A DNA stretch of 64,000 nt from Hydractinia symbiolongicarpus (taxonomy: Eukaryota; Cnidaria; Hydrozoa; Anthoathecata; Hydractiniidae), in NCBI RefSeq assembly GCF_029227915.1, contig NC_079882.1, positions 30,310,001 through 30,374,000 on the forward strand. The letters are read 5' to 3'. Positions 47,320 to 62,400 of this stretch are shown one piece after another. How positions within the stretch are numbered: the first letter of the stretch is position 1; each line of letters starts with the position of its first letter. A model generated the notes under the pieces. The model did not search any database. It was given only the letters and a program-made list of their open reading frames with translations, and was not told where the DNA came from. The position numbers were made by a program, and so were the translations under genes.

Positions 47320-50300
47320 GCGCTAACGTCAAGGATTGCTCCCACAGTAAAAAATGACTTACTTATCTACATTTTTTTATAAAGCGCTATCACAGCGCCC
47401 AGTGTAATCGTTGAGTTCAAGCAATCATGTCAAATTAAGAAGAATGTTATTTTTTGGAGTCCAATTGGGGGATCATTAATCACATTTATAACGTCAAAGT
47501 CCAAAATCAGTTCAATTAAATCCCACAGTCAATTGTTTCACTGTTAAAAGCCATGCAACCTGGTAATATGTGAAACATATCGGTTAAGACATGTTGGTAC
47601 GAATATGTGACGCAACCGTTGTACTTCAAGCGGACGGATACCGTTAGAAACTCAATGAAATACATTTTTGAGACTGTCTCTATATCTTCAGCGCGAACTA
47701 ACGGCTAGGATTGGTCCTACAGTAAAAAATGAATTATTTAACTACATTTTTAAATAAAGCGCTACCACAGCGCCCAGTGTAATCGTTGAGTTCAAGCAAT
47801 CATGTAAAATTAAGAACAATGTTACTTCTTGGATTTCAATTGTTTCCTTTCTCACATTCATAAGGTCAAAGTCAAAAATCAGTTCACTTAAGTCCCACAG
47901 TCAATCGTTTCACTGTTAAAAGCGATGAAACCTTGTAATATTTGAAACATATCGCTAAGTACATGTTGGCAGGAATATGTGACGCAACCGTTGTGACTCA
48001 AACGGACTGATACCGCTAGAAACTCAATGAAATGTAGGTTTTAAAACTGTTTGTATATCTTCAGCGCGTGCTAACGGCTAGGATTGGTCCCACAGTAAAT
48101 AATGACTAAATTACCTAAATTTTTAAATGAAGCGCTACTACAGCGCCCCGTGTAATCGCTGAGTTCCAGTAATCATGTCAAATTAAGAAGAATGTTTTTT
48201 CTTGGAGTCCAATTGTCTCATTTATCACATTTATAAGGTCAAAGTCAAAAATCAGTTCAATTAAGTCCCACAGTCAATCGTTTCACTGTTAAAAGCGATG
48301 AAACCTTGTAATATCAGAAACATATCGCTAAATACATGTTGGTACGAATATATTGCGCAACCGTTGTAACTCAAACGCACTGATACCGCTAGAAAGTCAA
48401 TGAAATGTAGTTTTTGAAACTGTCTCTATTTCTTCAGTGCGCGCTAACGTCAAGGATTGCTCCCACAGTAAAAAATGACTTACTCATCTACATTTTTTTA
48501 TAAAGCGCTATCACAGCGCCCAGTGTAATCGTTGAGTTCAAGCAATCATGTCAAATTAAGAAGAATGTTATTTTTTAGGGTCCAATTGGGGGATCATTAA
48601 TCACATTTATAACGTCAAAGTCCAAAATCAGTTCAATTAAGTCCCACAGTCAATCGTTTCACTGTTAAAAGCGATGAAACCTTGTAATATTTGAAACATA
48701 TCGCTAAATACATGTTGGCAGGAATATGTGACGCAACCGTTGTGACTCAAACGGACTGATACCGCTAGAAACTCAATGAAATGTAGGTTTTAAAACTGTT
48801 TGTATATCTTCATCGCGTGCTAACGGCTAGGATTGGTCCCACAGTAAATAATGACTAAATTACCCAAATTTTTAAATGAAGCGCTACTACAGCGCCCCGT
48901 GTAATCGCTGAGTTCCAGTAATCATGTCAAATTAAGAAGAATGTTTTTTCTTTGAGTCCAATTGTCTCATTTATCACATTTATAAGGTCAAAGTCAAAAA
49001 TCAGTTCAATTAAGTCCCACAGTCAATCGTTTCACTGTTAAAAGCGATGAAACCTTGTAATATCAGAAACATATCGCTAAATACATGTTGGTACGAATAT
49101 ATTGCGCAACCGTTGTAACTCAAACGCACTGATACCGCTAGAAAGTCAATGAAATGTAGTTTTTGAAACTGTCTCTATTTCTTCAGTGCGCGCTAACGTC
49201 AAGGATTGCTCCCACAGTAAAAAATGACTTACTTATCTACATTTTTTTATAAAGCGCTATCACAGCGCCCAGTGTAATCGTTGAGTTCAAGCTATCATGT
49301 CAAATTAAGAAGAATGTTATTTTTTGGAGTCCAATTGGGGGATCATTAATCACATTTATAAGGTCAAAGTCAAAAATCAGTTCAATTAAGTCCCACAGTC
49401 AATCGTTTCACTGTTAAAAGCGATGAAACCTTGTAATATCAGAAACATATCGCTAAATACATGTTGGTACGAATATATTGCGCAACCGTTGTAACTCAAA
49501 CGCACTGATACTGCTAGAAAGTCAATGAAATGTAGTTTTTGAAACTGTCTCTATTTCTTCAGTGCGCGCTAACGTCAAGGATTGCTCCCACAGTAAAAAA
49601 TGACTTACTCATCTACATTTTTTTATAAAGCGCTATCACAGCGCCCAGTGTAATCGTTGAGTTCAAGCAATCATGTCAAATTAAGAAGAATGTTATTTTT
49701 TAGGGTCCAATTGGGGGATCATTAATCACATTTATAACGTCAAAGTCCAAAATCAGTTCAATTAAGTCCCACAGTCAATCGTTTCACTGTTAAAAGCGAT
49801 GAAACCTTGTAATATTTGAAACATATCGCTAAATACATGTTGGCAGGAATATGTGACGCAACCGTTGTGACTCAAACGGACTGATACCGCTAGAAACTCA
49901 ATGAAATGTAGGTTTTAAAACTGTTGGTATATCTTCAGCGCGTGCTAACGGCTAGGATTGGTCCCACAGTAAATAATGACTAAATTACCTAAATTTTTAA
50001 ATGAAGCGCTACTACAGCGCCCCGTGTAATCGCTGAGTTCCAGTAATCATGTCAAATTAAGAAGAATGTTTTTTCTTGGAGTCCAATTGTCTCATTTATC
50101 ACATTTATAAGGTCAAAGTCAAAAATCAGTTCAATTAAGTCCCACAGTCAATCGTTTCACTGTTAAAAGCGATGAAACCTTGTAATATCAGAAACATATC
50201 GCTAAATACATGTTGGTACGAATATATTGCGCAACCGTTGTAACTCAAACGCACTGATACCGCTAGAAAGTCAATGAAATGTAGTTTTTGAAACTGTCTC

Positions 50301-53300
50301 TATTTCTTCAGTGCGCGCTAACGTCAAGGATTGCTCCCACAGTAAAAAATGACTTACTCATCTACATTTTTTTATAAAGCGCTATCACAGCGCCCAGTGT
50401 AATCGTTGAGTTCAAGCAATCATGTCAAATTAAGAAGAATGTTATTTTTTAGGGTCCAATTGGGGGATCATTAATCACATTTATAACGTCAAAGTCCAAA
50501 ATCAGTTCAATTAAGTCCCACAGTCAATCGTTTCACTGTTAAAAGCGATGAAACCTTGTAATATTTGAAACATATCGCTAAATACATGTTGGCAGGAATA
50601 TGTGACGCAACCGTTGTGACTCAAACGGACTGATACCGCTAGAAACTCAATGAAATGTAGGTTTTAAAACTGTTTGTATATCTTCAGCGCGTGCTAACGG
50701 CTAGGATTGGTCCCACAGTAAATAATGACTAAATTACCTAAATTTTTAAATGAAGCGCTACTACAGCGCCCCGTGTAATCGCTGAGTTCCAGTAATCATG
50801 TCAAATTAAGAAGAATGTTTTTTCTTGGAGTCCAATTGTCTCATTTATCACATTTATAAGGTCAAATTCAAAAATCAGTTCAATTAAGTCCCACAGTCAA
50901 TCGTTTCACTGTTAAAAGCGATGAAACCTTGTAATATCAGAAACATATCGCTAAATACATGTTGGTACGAATATATTGCGCAACCGTTGTAACTCAAACG
51001 CACTGATACCGCTAGAAAGTCAATGAAATGTAGTTTTTGAAACTGTCTCTATTTGTTCAGTGCGCGCTAACGTCAAGGATTGCTCCCACAGTAAAAAATG
51101 ACTTACTTATCTACATTTTTTTATAAAGCGCTATCACAGCGCCCAGTGTAATCGTTGAGTTCAAGCAATCATGTCAAATTAAGAAGAATGTTATTTTTTG
51201 GAGTCCAATTGGGGGATCATTAATCACATTTATAACGTCAAAGTCCAAAATCAGTTCAATTAAATCCCACAGTCAATTGTTTCACTGTTAAAAGCCATGC
51301 AACCTGGTAATATGTGAAACATATCGGTTAAGACATGTTGGTACGAATATGTGACGCAACCGTTGTACTTCAAGCGGACGGATACCGTTAGAAACTCAAT
51401 GAAATACATTTTTGAGACTGTCTCTATATCTTCAGCGCGAACTAACGGCTAGGATTGGTCCTACAGTAAATATGAATTATTTAACTACATTTTTAAATAA
51501 AGCGCTACCACAGCGCCCAGTGTAATCGTTGAGTTCAAGCAATCATGTAAAATTAAGAAGAATGTTACTTCTTGGATTTCAATTGTTTCCTTTCTCACAT
51601 TCATAAGGTCGCAGTCAAAAATCAGTTCAATTAAGTCCCACAGTCAATCGTTTCACTGTTCAAAGCGATGAAACCTTGTAATATCAGAAACATATCGCTA
51701 AATACATGTTGGTACGAATATGTTGCGCAACCGTTGTAACTCAAACGCACTGATACCGCTAGAAAGTCAATGAAATGTAGTTTTCGAAACTGTCTCTATT
51801 TCTTCAGTGCGCGCTAACGTCAAGGATTGCTCCCACAGTAACAAATGACTTACTTATCTACATTTTTTTATAAAGCGCTATCACAGCGCCCAGTGTAATC
51901 GTTGAGTTCAAGCAATCATGTCAAATTAAGAAGAATGTTACTTTTTGGATTTCAAGGTCAAAGTCAAAAAGCAGTTCAATTAAGTCCCACAGTCAATCGT
52001 TTCACTGTTAAAAGAGATGAAACGTAGTAACATCACAAGCACATCGCTAAGTACATGTTGGTACGAATATGTGACGCAGCAGTTGTAAGTCAAACGGACT
52101 GATACCGTTATAAAGTTAATGAAATGTAGTTTTTGAAACTTTCTCTAATTCTTCAGCGCACGCTAACGGCTAGGATTTGTCCCACAATTAAAAATGACTT
52201 ATTTATCTAAATTTTTAATTGAAGCGCTACCACAGCGCCCAGTGTAGTCGTTGAGTTCAAGCAATCATGTAAAATTAAGAACAATGTTACTTCTTGGATT
52301 TCAATTGTTTCCTTTCTCACATTCATAAGGTCAAAGTCAAAAATCAGTTCAATTTAGTACCACAGTCAGTCGTTTCACTGTTAAAAGCGATGCAACCTTG
52401 TAATGTCAGAAACATATCGCTAAATACATGTTGGTACGAATATGTTGCGCAACCGTTGTAACTCAAACGCACTGATACCGCTAGAAAGTCAATGAAATGT
52501 AGTTTTTGAAACTGTCTCTATTTCTTCAGTGCGCGCTAACGTCAAGGATTGCTCCCACAGTAAAAAATGACTTACTTATCTACATTTTTTTATAAAGCGC
52601 TATCACAGCGCCCAGTGTAATCGTTGAGTTCAAGCAATCATGTCAAATTAAGAAGAATGTTATTTTTTGGAGTCCAATTGGGGGATCATTAATCACATTT
52701 ATAACGTCAAAGTCCAAAATCAGTTCAATTAAATCCCACAGTCAATTGTTTCACTGTTAAAAGCCATGCAACCTGGTAATATGTGAAACATATCGGTTAA
52801 GACATGTTGGTACGAATATGTGACGCAACCGTTGTACTTCAAGCGGACGGATACCGTTAGAAACTCAATGAAATACATTTTTGAGACTGTCTCTATATCT
52901 TCAGCGCGAACTAACGGCTAGGATTGGTCCTACAGTAAAAAATGAATTATTTAACTACATTTTTAAATAAAGCGCTACCACAGCGCCCAGTGTAATCGTT
53001 GAGTTCAAGCAATCATGTAAAATTAAGAACAATGTTACTTCTTGGATTTCAATTGTTTCCTTTCTCACATTCATAAGGTCAAAGTCAAAAATCAGTTCAC
53101 TTAAGTCCCACAGTCAATCGTTTCACTGTTAAAAGCGATGAAACCTTGTAATATTTGAAACATATCGCTAAATACATGTTGGCAGGAATATGTGACGCAA
53201 CCGTTGTGACTCAAACGGACTGATACCGCTAGAAACTCAATGAAATGTAGGTTTTAAAACTGTTTGTATATCTTCAGCGCGTGCTAACGGCTAGGATTGG

Positions 53301-56300
53301 TCCCACAGTAAATAATGACTAAATTACCTAAATTTTTAAATGAAGCGCTACTACAGCGCCCCGTGTAATCGCTGAGTTCCAGTAATCATGTCAAATTAAG
53401 AAGAATGTTTTTTCTTGGAGTCCAATTGTCTCATTTATCACATTTATAAGGTCAAAGTCAAAAATCAGTTCAATTAAGTCCCACAGTCAATCGTTTCACT
53501 GTTAAAAGCGATGAAACCTTGTAATATCAGAAACATATCGCTAAATACATGTTGGTACGAATATATTGCGCAACCGTTGTAACTCAAACGCACTGATACC
53601 GCTAGAAAGTCAATGAAATGTAGTTTTTGAAACTGTCTCTACTTCTTCAGTGCGCGCTAACGTCAAGGATTGCTCCCACAGTAAAAAATGACTTACTCAT
53701 CTACATTTTTTTATAAAGCGCTATCACAGCGCCCAGTGTAATCGTTGAGTTCAAGCAATCATGTCAAATTAAGAAGAATGTTATTTTTTAGGGTCCAATT
53801 GGGGGATCATTAATCACATTTATAACGTCAAAGTCCAAAATCAGTTCAATTAAGTCCCACAGTCAATCGTTTCACTGTTAAAAGCGATGAAACCTTGTAA
53901 TATTTGAAACATATCGCTAAATACATGTTGGCAGGAATATGTGACGCAACCGTTGTGACTCAAACGGACTGATACCGCTAGAAACTCAATGAAATGTAGG
54001 TTTTAAAACTGTTTGTATATCTTCATCGCGTGCTAACGGCTAGGATTGGTCCCACAGTAAATAATGACTAAATTACCCAAATTTTTAAATGAAGCGCTAC
54101 TACAGCGCCCCGTGTAATCGCTGAGTTCCAGTAATCATGTCAAATTAAGAAGAATGTTTTTTCTTTGAGTCCAATTGTCTCATTTATCACATTTATAAGG
54201 TCAAAGTCAAAAATCAGTTCAATTAAGTCCCACAGTCAATCGTTTCACTGTTAAAAGCGATGAAACCTTGTAATATCAGAAACATATCGCTAAATACATG
54301 TTGGTACGAATATATTGCGCAACCGTTGTAACTCAAACGCACTGATACCGCTAGAAAGTCAATGAAATGTAGTTTTTGAAACTGTCTCTATTTCTTCAGT
54401 GCGCGCTAACGTCAAGGATTGCTCCCACAGTAAAAAATGACTTACTTATCTACATTTTTTTATAAAGCGCTATCACAGCGCCCAGTGTAATCGTTGAGTT
54501 CAAGCTATCATGTCAAATTAAGAAGAATGTTATTTTTTGGAGTCCAATTGGGGGATCATTAATCACATTTATAAGGTCAAAGTCAAAAATCAGTTCAATT
54601 AAGTCCCACAGTCAATCGTTTCACTGTTAAAAGCGATGAAACCTTGTAATATCAGAAACATATCGCTAAATACATGTTGGTACGAATATATTGCGCAACC
54701 GTTGTAACTCAAACGCACTGATACTGCTAGAAAGTCAATGAAATGTAGTTTTTGAAACTGTCTCTATTTCTTCAGTGCGCGCTAACGTCAAGGATTGCTC
54801 CCACAGTAAAAAATGACTTACTCATCCACATTTTTTTATAAAGCGCTATCACAGCGCCCAGTGTAATCGTTGAGTTCAAGCAATCATGTCAAATTAAGAA
54901 GAATGTTATTTTTTAGGGTCCAATTGGGGGATCATTAATCACATTTATAACGTCAAAGTCCAAAATCAGTTCAATTAAGTCCCACAGTCAATCGTTTCAC
55001 TGTTAAAAGCGATGAAACCTTGTAATATTTGAAACATATCGCTAAATACATGTTGGCAGGAATATGTGACGCAACCGTTGTGACTCAAACGGACTGATAC
55101 CGCTAGAAACTCAATGAAATGTAGGTTTTAAAACTGTTGGTATATCTTCAGCGCGTGCTAACGGCTAGGATTGGTCCCACAGTAAATAATGACTAAATTA
55201 CCTAAATTTTTAAATGAAGCGCTACTACAGCGCCCCGTGTAATCGCTGAGTTCCAGTAATCATGTCAAATTAAGAAGAATGTTTTTTCTTGGAGTCCAAT
55301 TGTCTCATTTATCACATTTATAAGGTCAAAGTCAAAAATCAGTTCAATTAAGTCCCACAGTCAATCGTTTCACTGTTAAAAGCGATGAAACCTTGTAATA
55401 TCAGAAACATATCGCTAAATACATGTTGGTACGAATATATTGCGCAACCGTTGTAACTCAAACGCACTGATACCGCTAGAAAGTCAATGAAATGTAGTTT
55501 TTGAAACTGTCTCTATTTCTTCAGTGCGCGCTAACGTCAAGGATTGCTCCCACAGTAAAAAATGACTTACTCATCTACATTTTTTTATAAAGCGCTATCA
55601 CAGCGCCCAGTGTAATCGTTGAGTTCAAGCAATCATGTCAAATTAAGAAGAATGTTATTTTTTAGGGTCCAATTGGGGGATCATTAATCACATTTATAAC
55701 GTCAAAGTCCAAAATCAGTTCAATTAAGTCCCACAGTCAATCGTTTCACTGTTAAAAGCGATGAAACCTTGTAATATTTGAAACATATCGCTAAATACAT
55801 GTTGGCAGGAATATGTGACGCAACCGTTGTGACTCAAACGGACTGATACCGCTAGAAACTCAATGAAATGTAGGTTTTAAAACTGTTTGTATATCTTCAG
55901 CGCGTGCTAACGGCTAGGATTGGTCCCACAGTAAATAATGACTAAATTACCTAAATTTTTAAATGAAGCGCTACTACAGCGCCCCGTGTAATCGCTGAGT
56001 TCCAGTAATCATGTCAAATTAAGAAGAATGTTTTTTCTTGGAGTCCAATTGTCTCATTTATCACATTTATAAGGTCAAATTCAAAAATCAGTTCAATTAA
56101 GTCCCACAGTCAATCGTTTCACTGTTAAAAGCGATGAAACCTTGTAATATCAGAAACATATCGCTAAATACATGTTGGTACGAATATATTGCGCAACCGT
56201 TGTAACTCAAACGCACTGATACCGCTAGAAAGTCAATGAAATGTAGTTTTTGAAACTGTCTCTATTTGTTCAGTGCGCGCTAACGTCAAGGATTGCTCCC

Positions 56301-58290
56301 ACAGTAAAAAATGACTTACTTATCTACATTTTTTTATAAAGCGCTATCACAGCGCCCAGTGTAATCGTTGAGTTCAAGCAATCATGTCAAATTAAGAAGA
56401 ATGTTATTTTTTGGAGTCCAATTGGGGGATCATTAATCACATTTATAACGTCAAAGTCCAAAATCAGTTCAATTAAATCCCACAGTCAATTGTTTCACTG
56501 TTAAAAGCCATGCAACCTGGTAATATGTGAAACATATCGGTTAAGACATGTTGGTACGAATATGTGACGCAACCGTTGTACTTCAAGCGGACGGATACCG
56601 TTAGAAACTCAATGAAATACATTTTTGAGACTGTCTCTATATCTTCAGCGCGAACTAACGGCTAGGATTGGTCCTACAGTAAAAAATGAATTATTTAACT
56701 ACATTTTTAAATAAAGCGCTACCACAGCGCCCAGTGTAATCGTTGAGTTCAAGCAATCATGTAAAATTAAGAAGAATGTTACTTCTTGGATTTCAATTGT
56801 TTCCTTTCTCACATTCATAAGGTCGCAGTCAAAAATCAGTTCAATTAAGTCCCACAGTCAATCGTTTCACTGTTCAAAGCGATGAAACCTTGTAATATCA
56901 GAAACATATCGCTAAATACATGTTGGTACGAATATGTTGCGCAACCGTTGTAACTCAAACGCACTGATACCGCTAGAAAGTCAATGAAATGTAGTTTTCG
57001 AAACTGTCTCTATTTCTTCAGTGCGCGCTAACGTCAAGGATTGCTCCCACAGTAACAAATGACTTACTTATCTACATTTTTTTATAAAGCGCTATCACAG
57101 CGCCCAGTGTAATCGTTGAGTTCAAGCAATCATGTCAAATTAAGAAGAATGTTACTTTTTGGATTTCAAGGTCAAAGTCAAAAAGCAGTTCAATTAAGTC
57201 CCACAGTCAATCGTTTCACTGTTAAAAGAGATGAAACGTAGTAACATCACAAGCACATCGCTAAGTACATGTTGGTACGAATATGTGACGCAGCAGTTGT
57301 AAGTCAAACGGACTGATACCGTTATAAAGTTAATGAAATGTAGTTTTTGAAACTTTCTCTAATTCTTCAGCGCACGCTAACGGCTAGGATTTGTCCCACA
57401 ATTAAAAATGACTTATTTATCTAAATTTTTAATTGAAGCGCTACCACAGCGCCCAGTGTAGTCGTTGAGTTCAAGCAATCATGTAAAATTAAGAACAATG
57501 TTACTTCTTGGATTTCAATTGTTTCCTTTCTCACATTCATAAGGTCAAAGTCAAAAATCAGTTCAATTTAGTACCACAGTCAGTCGTTTCACTGTTAAAA
57601 GCGATGCAACCTTGTAATGTCAGAAACATATCGCTAAATACATGTTGGTACGAATATGTTGCGCAACCGTTGTAACTCAAACGCACTGATACCGCTAGAA
57701 AGTCAATGAAATGTAGTTTTTGAAACTGTCTCTATTTCTTCAGTGCGCGCTAACGTCAAGGATTGCTCCCACAGTAAAAAATGACTTACTTATCTACATT
57801 TTTTTATAAAGCGCTATCACAGCGCCCAGTGTAATCGTTGAGTTCAAGCAATCATGTCAAATTAAGAAGAATGTTATTTTTTGGAGTCCAATTGGGGGAT
57901 CATTAATCACATTTATAACGTCAAAGTCCAAAATCAGTTCAATTAAATCCCACAGTCAATTGTTTCACTGTTAAAAGCCATGCAACCTGGTAATATGTGA
58001 AACATATCGGTTAAGACATGTTGGTACGAATATGTGACGCAACCGTTGTACTTCAAGCGGACGGATACCGTTAGAAACTCAATGAAATACATTTTTGAGA
58101 CTGTCTCTATATCTTCAGCGCGAACTAACGGCTAGGATTGGTCCTACAGTAAAAAATGAATTATTTAACTACATTTTTAAATAAAGCGCTACCACAGCGC
58201 CCAGTGTAATCGTTGAGTTCAAGCAATCATGTAAAATTAAGAAGAATGTTACTTCTTGGATTTCAATTGTTTCCTTTCTCACATTCATAA
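47320..58290 (+). repeat. Fourteen-monomer block duplication, 5,213 bp, about 2.1 copies
   Basis: Rare variants repeat at a constant offset: TACCCAAATTTTT at 48861 and 54074, GATACTGCTAG at 49507 and 54720, TAAATCCCACAG at 47517 and 52730 and again at 51261 and 56474, all 5,213 bp. After a 1-bp deletion in copy one (CAGTAAATATG near 51468) the offset becomes 5,214 bp, as at 51947 and 57161. The copies look nearly identical. The unit contains fourteen monomers, one with a 24-bp deletion. This is the longest duplicated unit in the window. Confidence 0.9.
51905..52230 (+). repeat. Satellite monomer with 24-bp internal deletion
   Basis: Related monomers read GGATTTCAA, then 24 bases, then GGTCAAAGTC. 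Here GGATTTCAAGGTC is direct, at 51947. The same junction is found at 57161 and 58631 and was therefore spread by the 5,213-bp and 1,470-bp duplications. The deleted bases end in TAA and the retained flank in CAA, a minimal homology. Confidence 0.8.
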
Positions 58291-59400
58291 GGTCGCAGTC
58301 AAAAATCAGTTCAATTAAGTCCCACAGTCAATCGTTTCACTGTTCAAAGCGATGAAACCTTGTAATATCAGAAACATATCGCTAAATACATGTTGGTACG
58401 AATATGTTGCGCAACCGTTGTAACTCAAACGCACTGATACCGCTAGAAAGTCAATGAAATGTAGTTTTTGAAACTGTCTCTATTTCTTCAGTGCGCGCTA
58501 ACGTCAAGGATTGCTCCCACAGTAACAAATGACTTACTTATCTACATTTTTTTATAAAGCGCTATCACAGCGCCCAGTGTAATCGTTGAGTTCAAGCAAT
58601 CATGTCAAATTAAGAAGAATGTTACTTTTTGGATTTCAAGGTCAAAGTCAAAAAGCAGTTCAATTAAGTCCCACAGTCAATCGTTTCACTGTTAAAAGAG
58701 ATGAAACGTAGTAACATCACAAGCACATCGCTAAGTACATGTTGGTACGAATATGTGACGCAGCAGTTGTAAGTCAAACGGACTGATACCGTTATAAAGT
58801 TAATGAAATGTAGTTTTTGAAACTTTCTCTAATTCTTCAGCGCACGCTAACGGCTAGGATTTGTCCCACAATTAAAAATGACTTATTTATCTAAATTTTT
58901 AATTGAAGCGCTACCACAGCGCCCAGTGTAGTCGTTGAGTTCAAGCAATCATGTAAAATTAAGAACAATGTTACTTCTTGGATTTCAATTGTTTCCTTTC
59001 TCACATTCATAAGGTCAAAGTCAAAAATCAGTTCAATTAAGTACCACAGTCAGTCGTTTCACTGTTAAAAGCGATGCAACCTTGTAATGTCAGAAACATA
59101 TCGCTAAATACATGTTGGTACGAATATGTTGCGCAACCGTTGTAACTCAAACGCACTGATACCGCTAGAAAGTCAATGAAATGTAGTTTTTGAAACTGTC
59201 TCTATTTCTTCAGTGCGCCCTAACGGCAAGGATTGCTCCCACAGTAAAAAGTGACTTACTTATCTACATTTTTTTATAAAGCGCTATCACAGCGCCCAGT
59301 GTAATCATTGAGTTCAAGCAATCATGTCAAATTAAGAAGAATGTTATTTTTTGGAGTCCATTTGGGGGATCATTAATCACATTTATAACGTCAAAGTCCA
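56200..59400 (+). repeat. Four-monomer higher-order repeat with short monomer, 1,470 bp
   Basis: TAAATCCCACAG at 56474 and 57944, and the short-monomer junction GGATTTCAAGG at 57161 and 58631, repeat at 1,470 bp. Four monomers minus a 24-bp deletion give this length. Copy two accumulates differences towards its end (GCGCCCTAACGG, TAGGTCCCACAG). Confidence 0.82.
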
Positions 59401-62400
59401 AAATCAGTTCAATTAGGTCCCACAGTTAATTGTTTCAATGTTAAAAGCCATGCAACCTGGTAATATGTGAAACATATCGGTTAAGACATGTTGGTACGAA
59501 TATGTGACGCAACCGTTGTACTTCAAGCGGACGGATACCGTTAGAAACTCAATGAAATGCATTTTTGAGACTGGCTCTATATCTTCAGCGCGAACTAACG
59601 GCTAGGATTAATCCCACAGTAAAAAATGACTTTTTTAACTACATTTTTAAATAAAGCGCTACCACAGCGCCCAGTGTAATCGTTGAGTTCAAGCAATCAT
59701 GTAAAATTAAGAAGAATGTTACTTCTTGGATTTCAATTGTTTCCTTTCTCACATTCATAAGGTCAAAGTCAAAAAGCAGTTCAATTAAGTCCCACAGTCA
59801 ATCGTTTCACTGTTAAAAGAGATGAAACGTAGTAACATCACAAGCACATCGCTAAGTACATGTTGGTACGAATATGTGACGCAGCAGTTGTAAGTCAAAC
59901 GGACTGATACCGTTATAAAGTTAATGAAATGTAGTTTTTGAAACTTTCTCTATTTCTTCAGCGCACGCTAACGGCTAGGATTTGTCCCACAATTAAAAAT
60001 GACTTATTTATCTAAATTTTTAAATGAAGCGCTACCACAGCGCCCAGTGTAATCGTTGAGTTCAAGCAATCATGTAAAATTAAGAAGAGTGTTACTTCTT
60101 GGATTTCAATTGTTTCCTTTCTCACATTCATAAGGTCAAAGTCAAAAATCAGTTCAATTAAGTCCCACAGTCAGTCGATTCACTTTTAAAAGCGATGCAA
60201 CCTTGTAATGACAGAAACATATCGCTAAATACATGTTGGTACGAATATGTTGCGCAACCGTTGTAACTCAAACGCACTGATACCGCTAGAAAATCAATAA
60301 AATGTAGTTTTTGAAACTGTCTCTATCTCTTCAGCGCGCGCTAACGGCTAGGATTGGTCCCACAGTAAAAAATGACTTATTTAACTACATTTTTAAATAA
60401 AGCGCTACCACAGCGCCCAGTGTAATCGTTGAGTTCTAGCAATCATGTAAAATTAAGAAGAATGTTACTTCTTGGATTTCAATTGTTTCCTTTCTCACAT
60501 TCATAAGGTCAAAGTCAAAAAGCAGTTCAATTAAGTCCCACAGTCAATCGTTTCACTATTAAAAGAGATGAAACGTAGTAACATCACAAGCACATCGCTA
60601 AGTACATGTTGGTACGAATATGTGACGCAGCAGTTATAAGTCAAACGGACTGATACCGTTATAAAGTTAATGAAATGTAGTTTTTGAAACTTTCTCTATT
60701 TCTTCAGCGCACGCTAACGGCTAGTATTTGTCCCACAGTAAAAAATGACTTATTTATCTAAATTTTTGAATGAAGCGCCACCACAGCGCCCAATGTAATC
60801 GCTGAGTTCCAGCAATCATGTCAAATTAAGAAGAATGTTATTTTTTGGAGTCCAATTAGGGGGTCAATTATCACATTTATAATGTCAAAGTCCGAAGTCA
60901 GTTCAATTAAGTCCCACAGTCAATCGTTTCATTGTTAAAAGCGATGCAACCTTGTAATGTCAGAAACATATCGCAAAATACATGTTGGTACGAGTATGTT
61001 GCGCAACCGTTGTAACATAAACGCACTGATACCGCTAGAAAGTCAATGAAATGTAGTTTTTGAAACTGTCTCTATTTCTTCAGCGCGCGCTAACGGCTAG
61101 GATTGTTCCCACAGTAAAAAATGACTTATTTAACTACATTTTTAAATAAAGCGCTACCACAGCGCCCAGTGTAATCGTTGAGTTCAAGCAATCATGTAAA
61201 ATTAAGAAGAATGTTACTTCTTGGATTTCAGTTGTTTCCTTTCTCACATTCATAAGGTCAAAGTCAAAAAGCAGTTCAATTAAGTCCCACAGTCAATCGT
61301 TTCACTACTAAAAGAGATGAAACGTAGTAACATCACAAGCACATCGCTAAGTACATGTTGGTACGAATATGTGACGCAGCAGTTGTAAGTCAAACGGACT
61401 GATACCGTTATAAAGTTAATGAAATGTAGTTTTTGAAACTTTCTCTATTTCTTCAGCGCACGCTAACGGCTAGGATTTGTCCCACAGTAAAAAATGACTT
61501 ATTTATCTAAATTTTTAAATGAAGCGCCACCACAGCGCCCAATGTAATCCCTGAGTTCCAGCAATCATGTCAAATTAAGAAGAATGTTATTTTTTGGAGT
61601 CCAATTAGGGGGTCAATTATCACATTTATAATGTCAAAGTCCGAAGTCAGTTCAATTAAGTCCCACAGTCAATCGTTTCATTGTTAAAAGCGATGCAACC
61701 TTGTAATGTCAGAAACATATCGCAAAATACATGTTGGTACGAGTATGTTGCGCAACCGTTGTAACATAAACGCACTGATACCGCTAGAAAGTCAATGAAA
61801 TGTAGTTTATGAAACTGTCTCTATTTCTTCAGCGCGCGCCAACGGCTAGGATTGGTCCCACAGTAAAAAATGACTTACTTATCTACATTTTTTTATAAAG
61901 CGCTATCACAGCGCCCAGTGTAATCGTTGAGTTCAAGCTATCATGTCAAATTAAGAAGAATGTTATTTTTTGGAGTCCAATTGGGGGATCATTCATCACA
62001 TTTATAACGTCAAAGTCCAAAATCAGTTCAATTAAGTCCCACAGTCAATTGTTTCACTGTTAAAAGCCATGTAACCTGGTAATATGTGAAACATATCGGT
62101 TAAGACATGTTGGTACGAATATGTGACGCAACCGTTGTACTTCAAGCGGACGATTACCGTTAGAAACTCAATGAAATGCATTTTTGAGACTGTCTCTATA
62201 TCTTCAGCGCGAACTAACGGCTAGGATTGGTCCCACAGTAAAAAATGACTTATTTAACTATATTTTTAAATAAAGCGCTACCACAGCGCGCAGTGTAATC
62301 GTTGAGTTCAAGCAATCATGTAAAATTAAGAACAATGTTACTTCTTGGATTTCAATTGTTTCCTTTCTCACATTCATAAGGTCAAAGTCAAAAATCAGTT

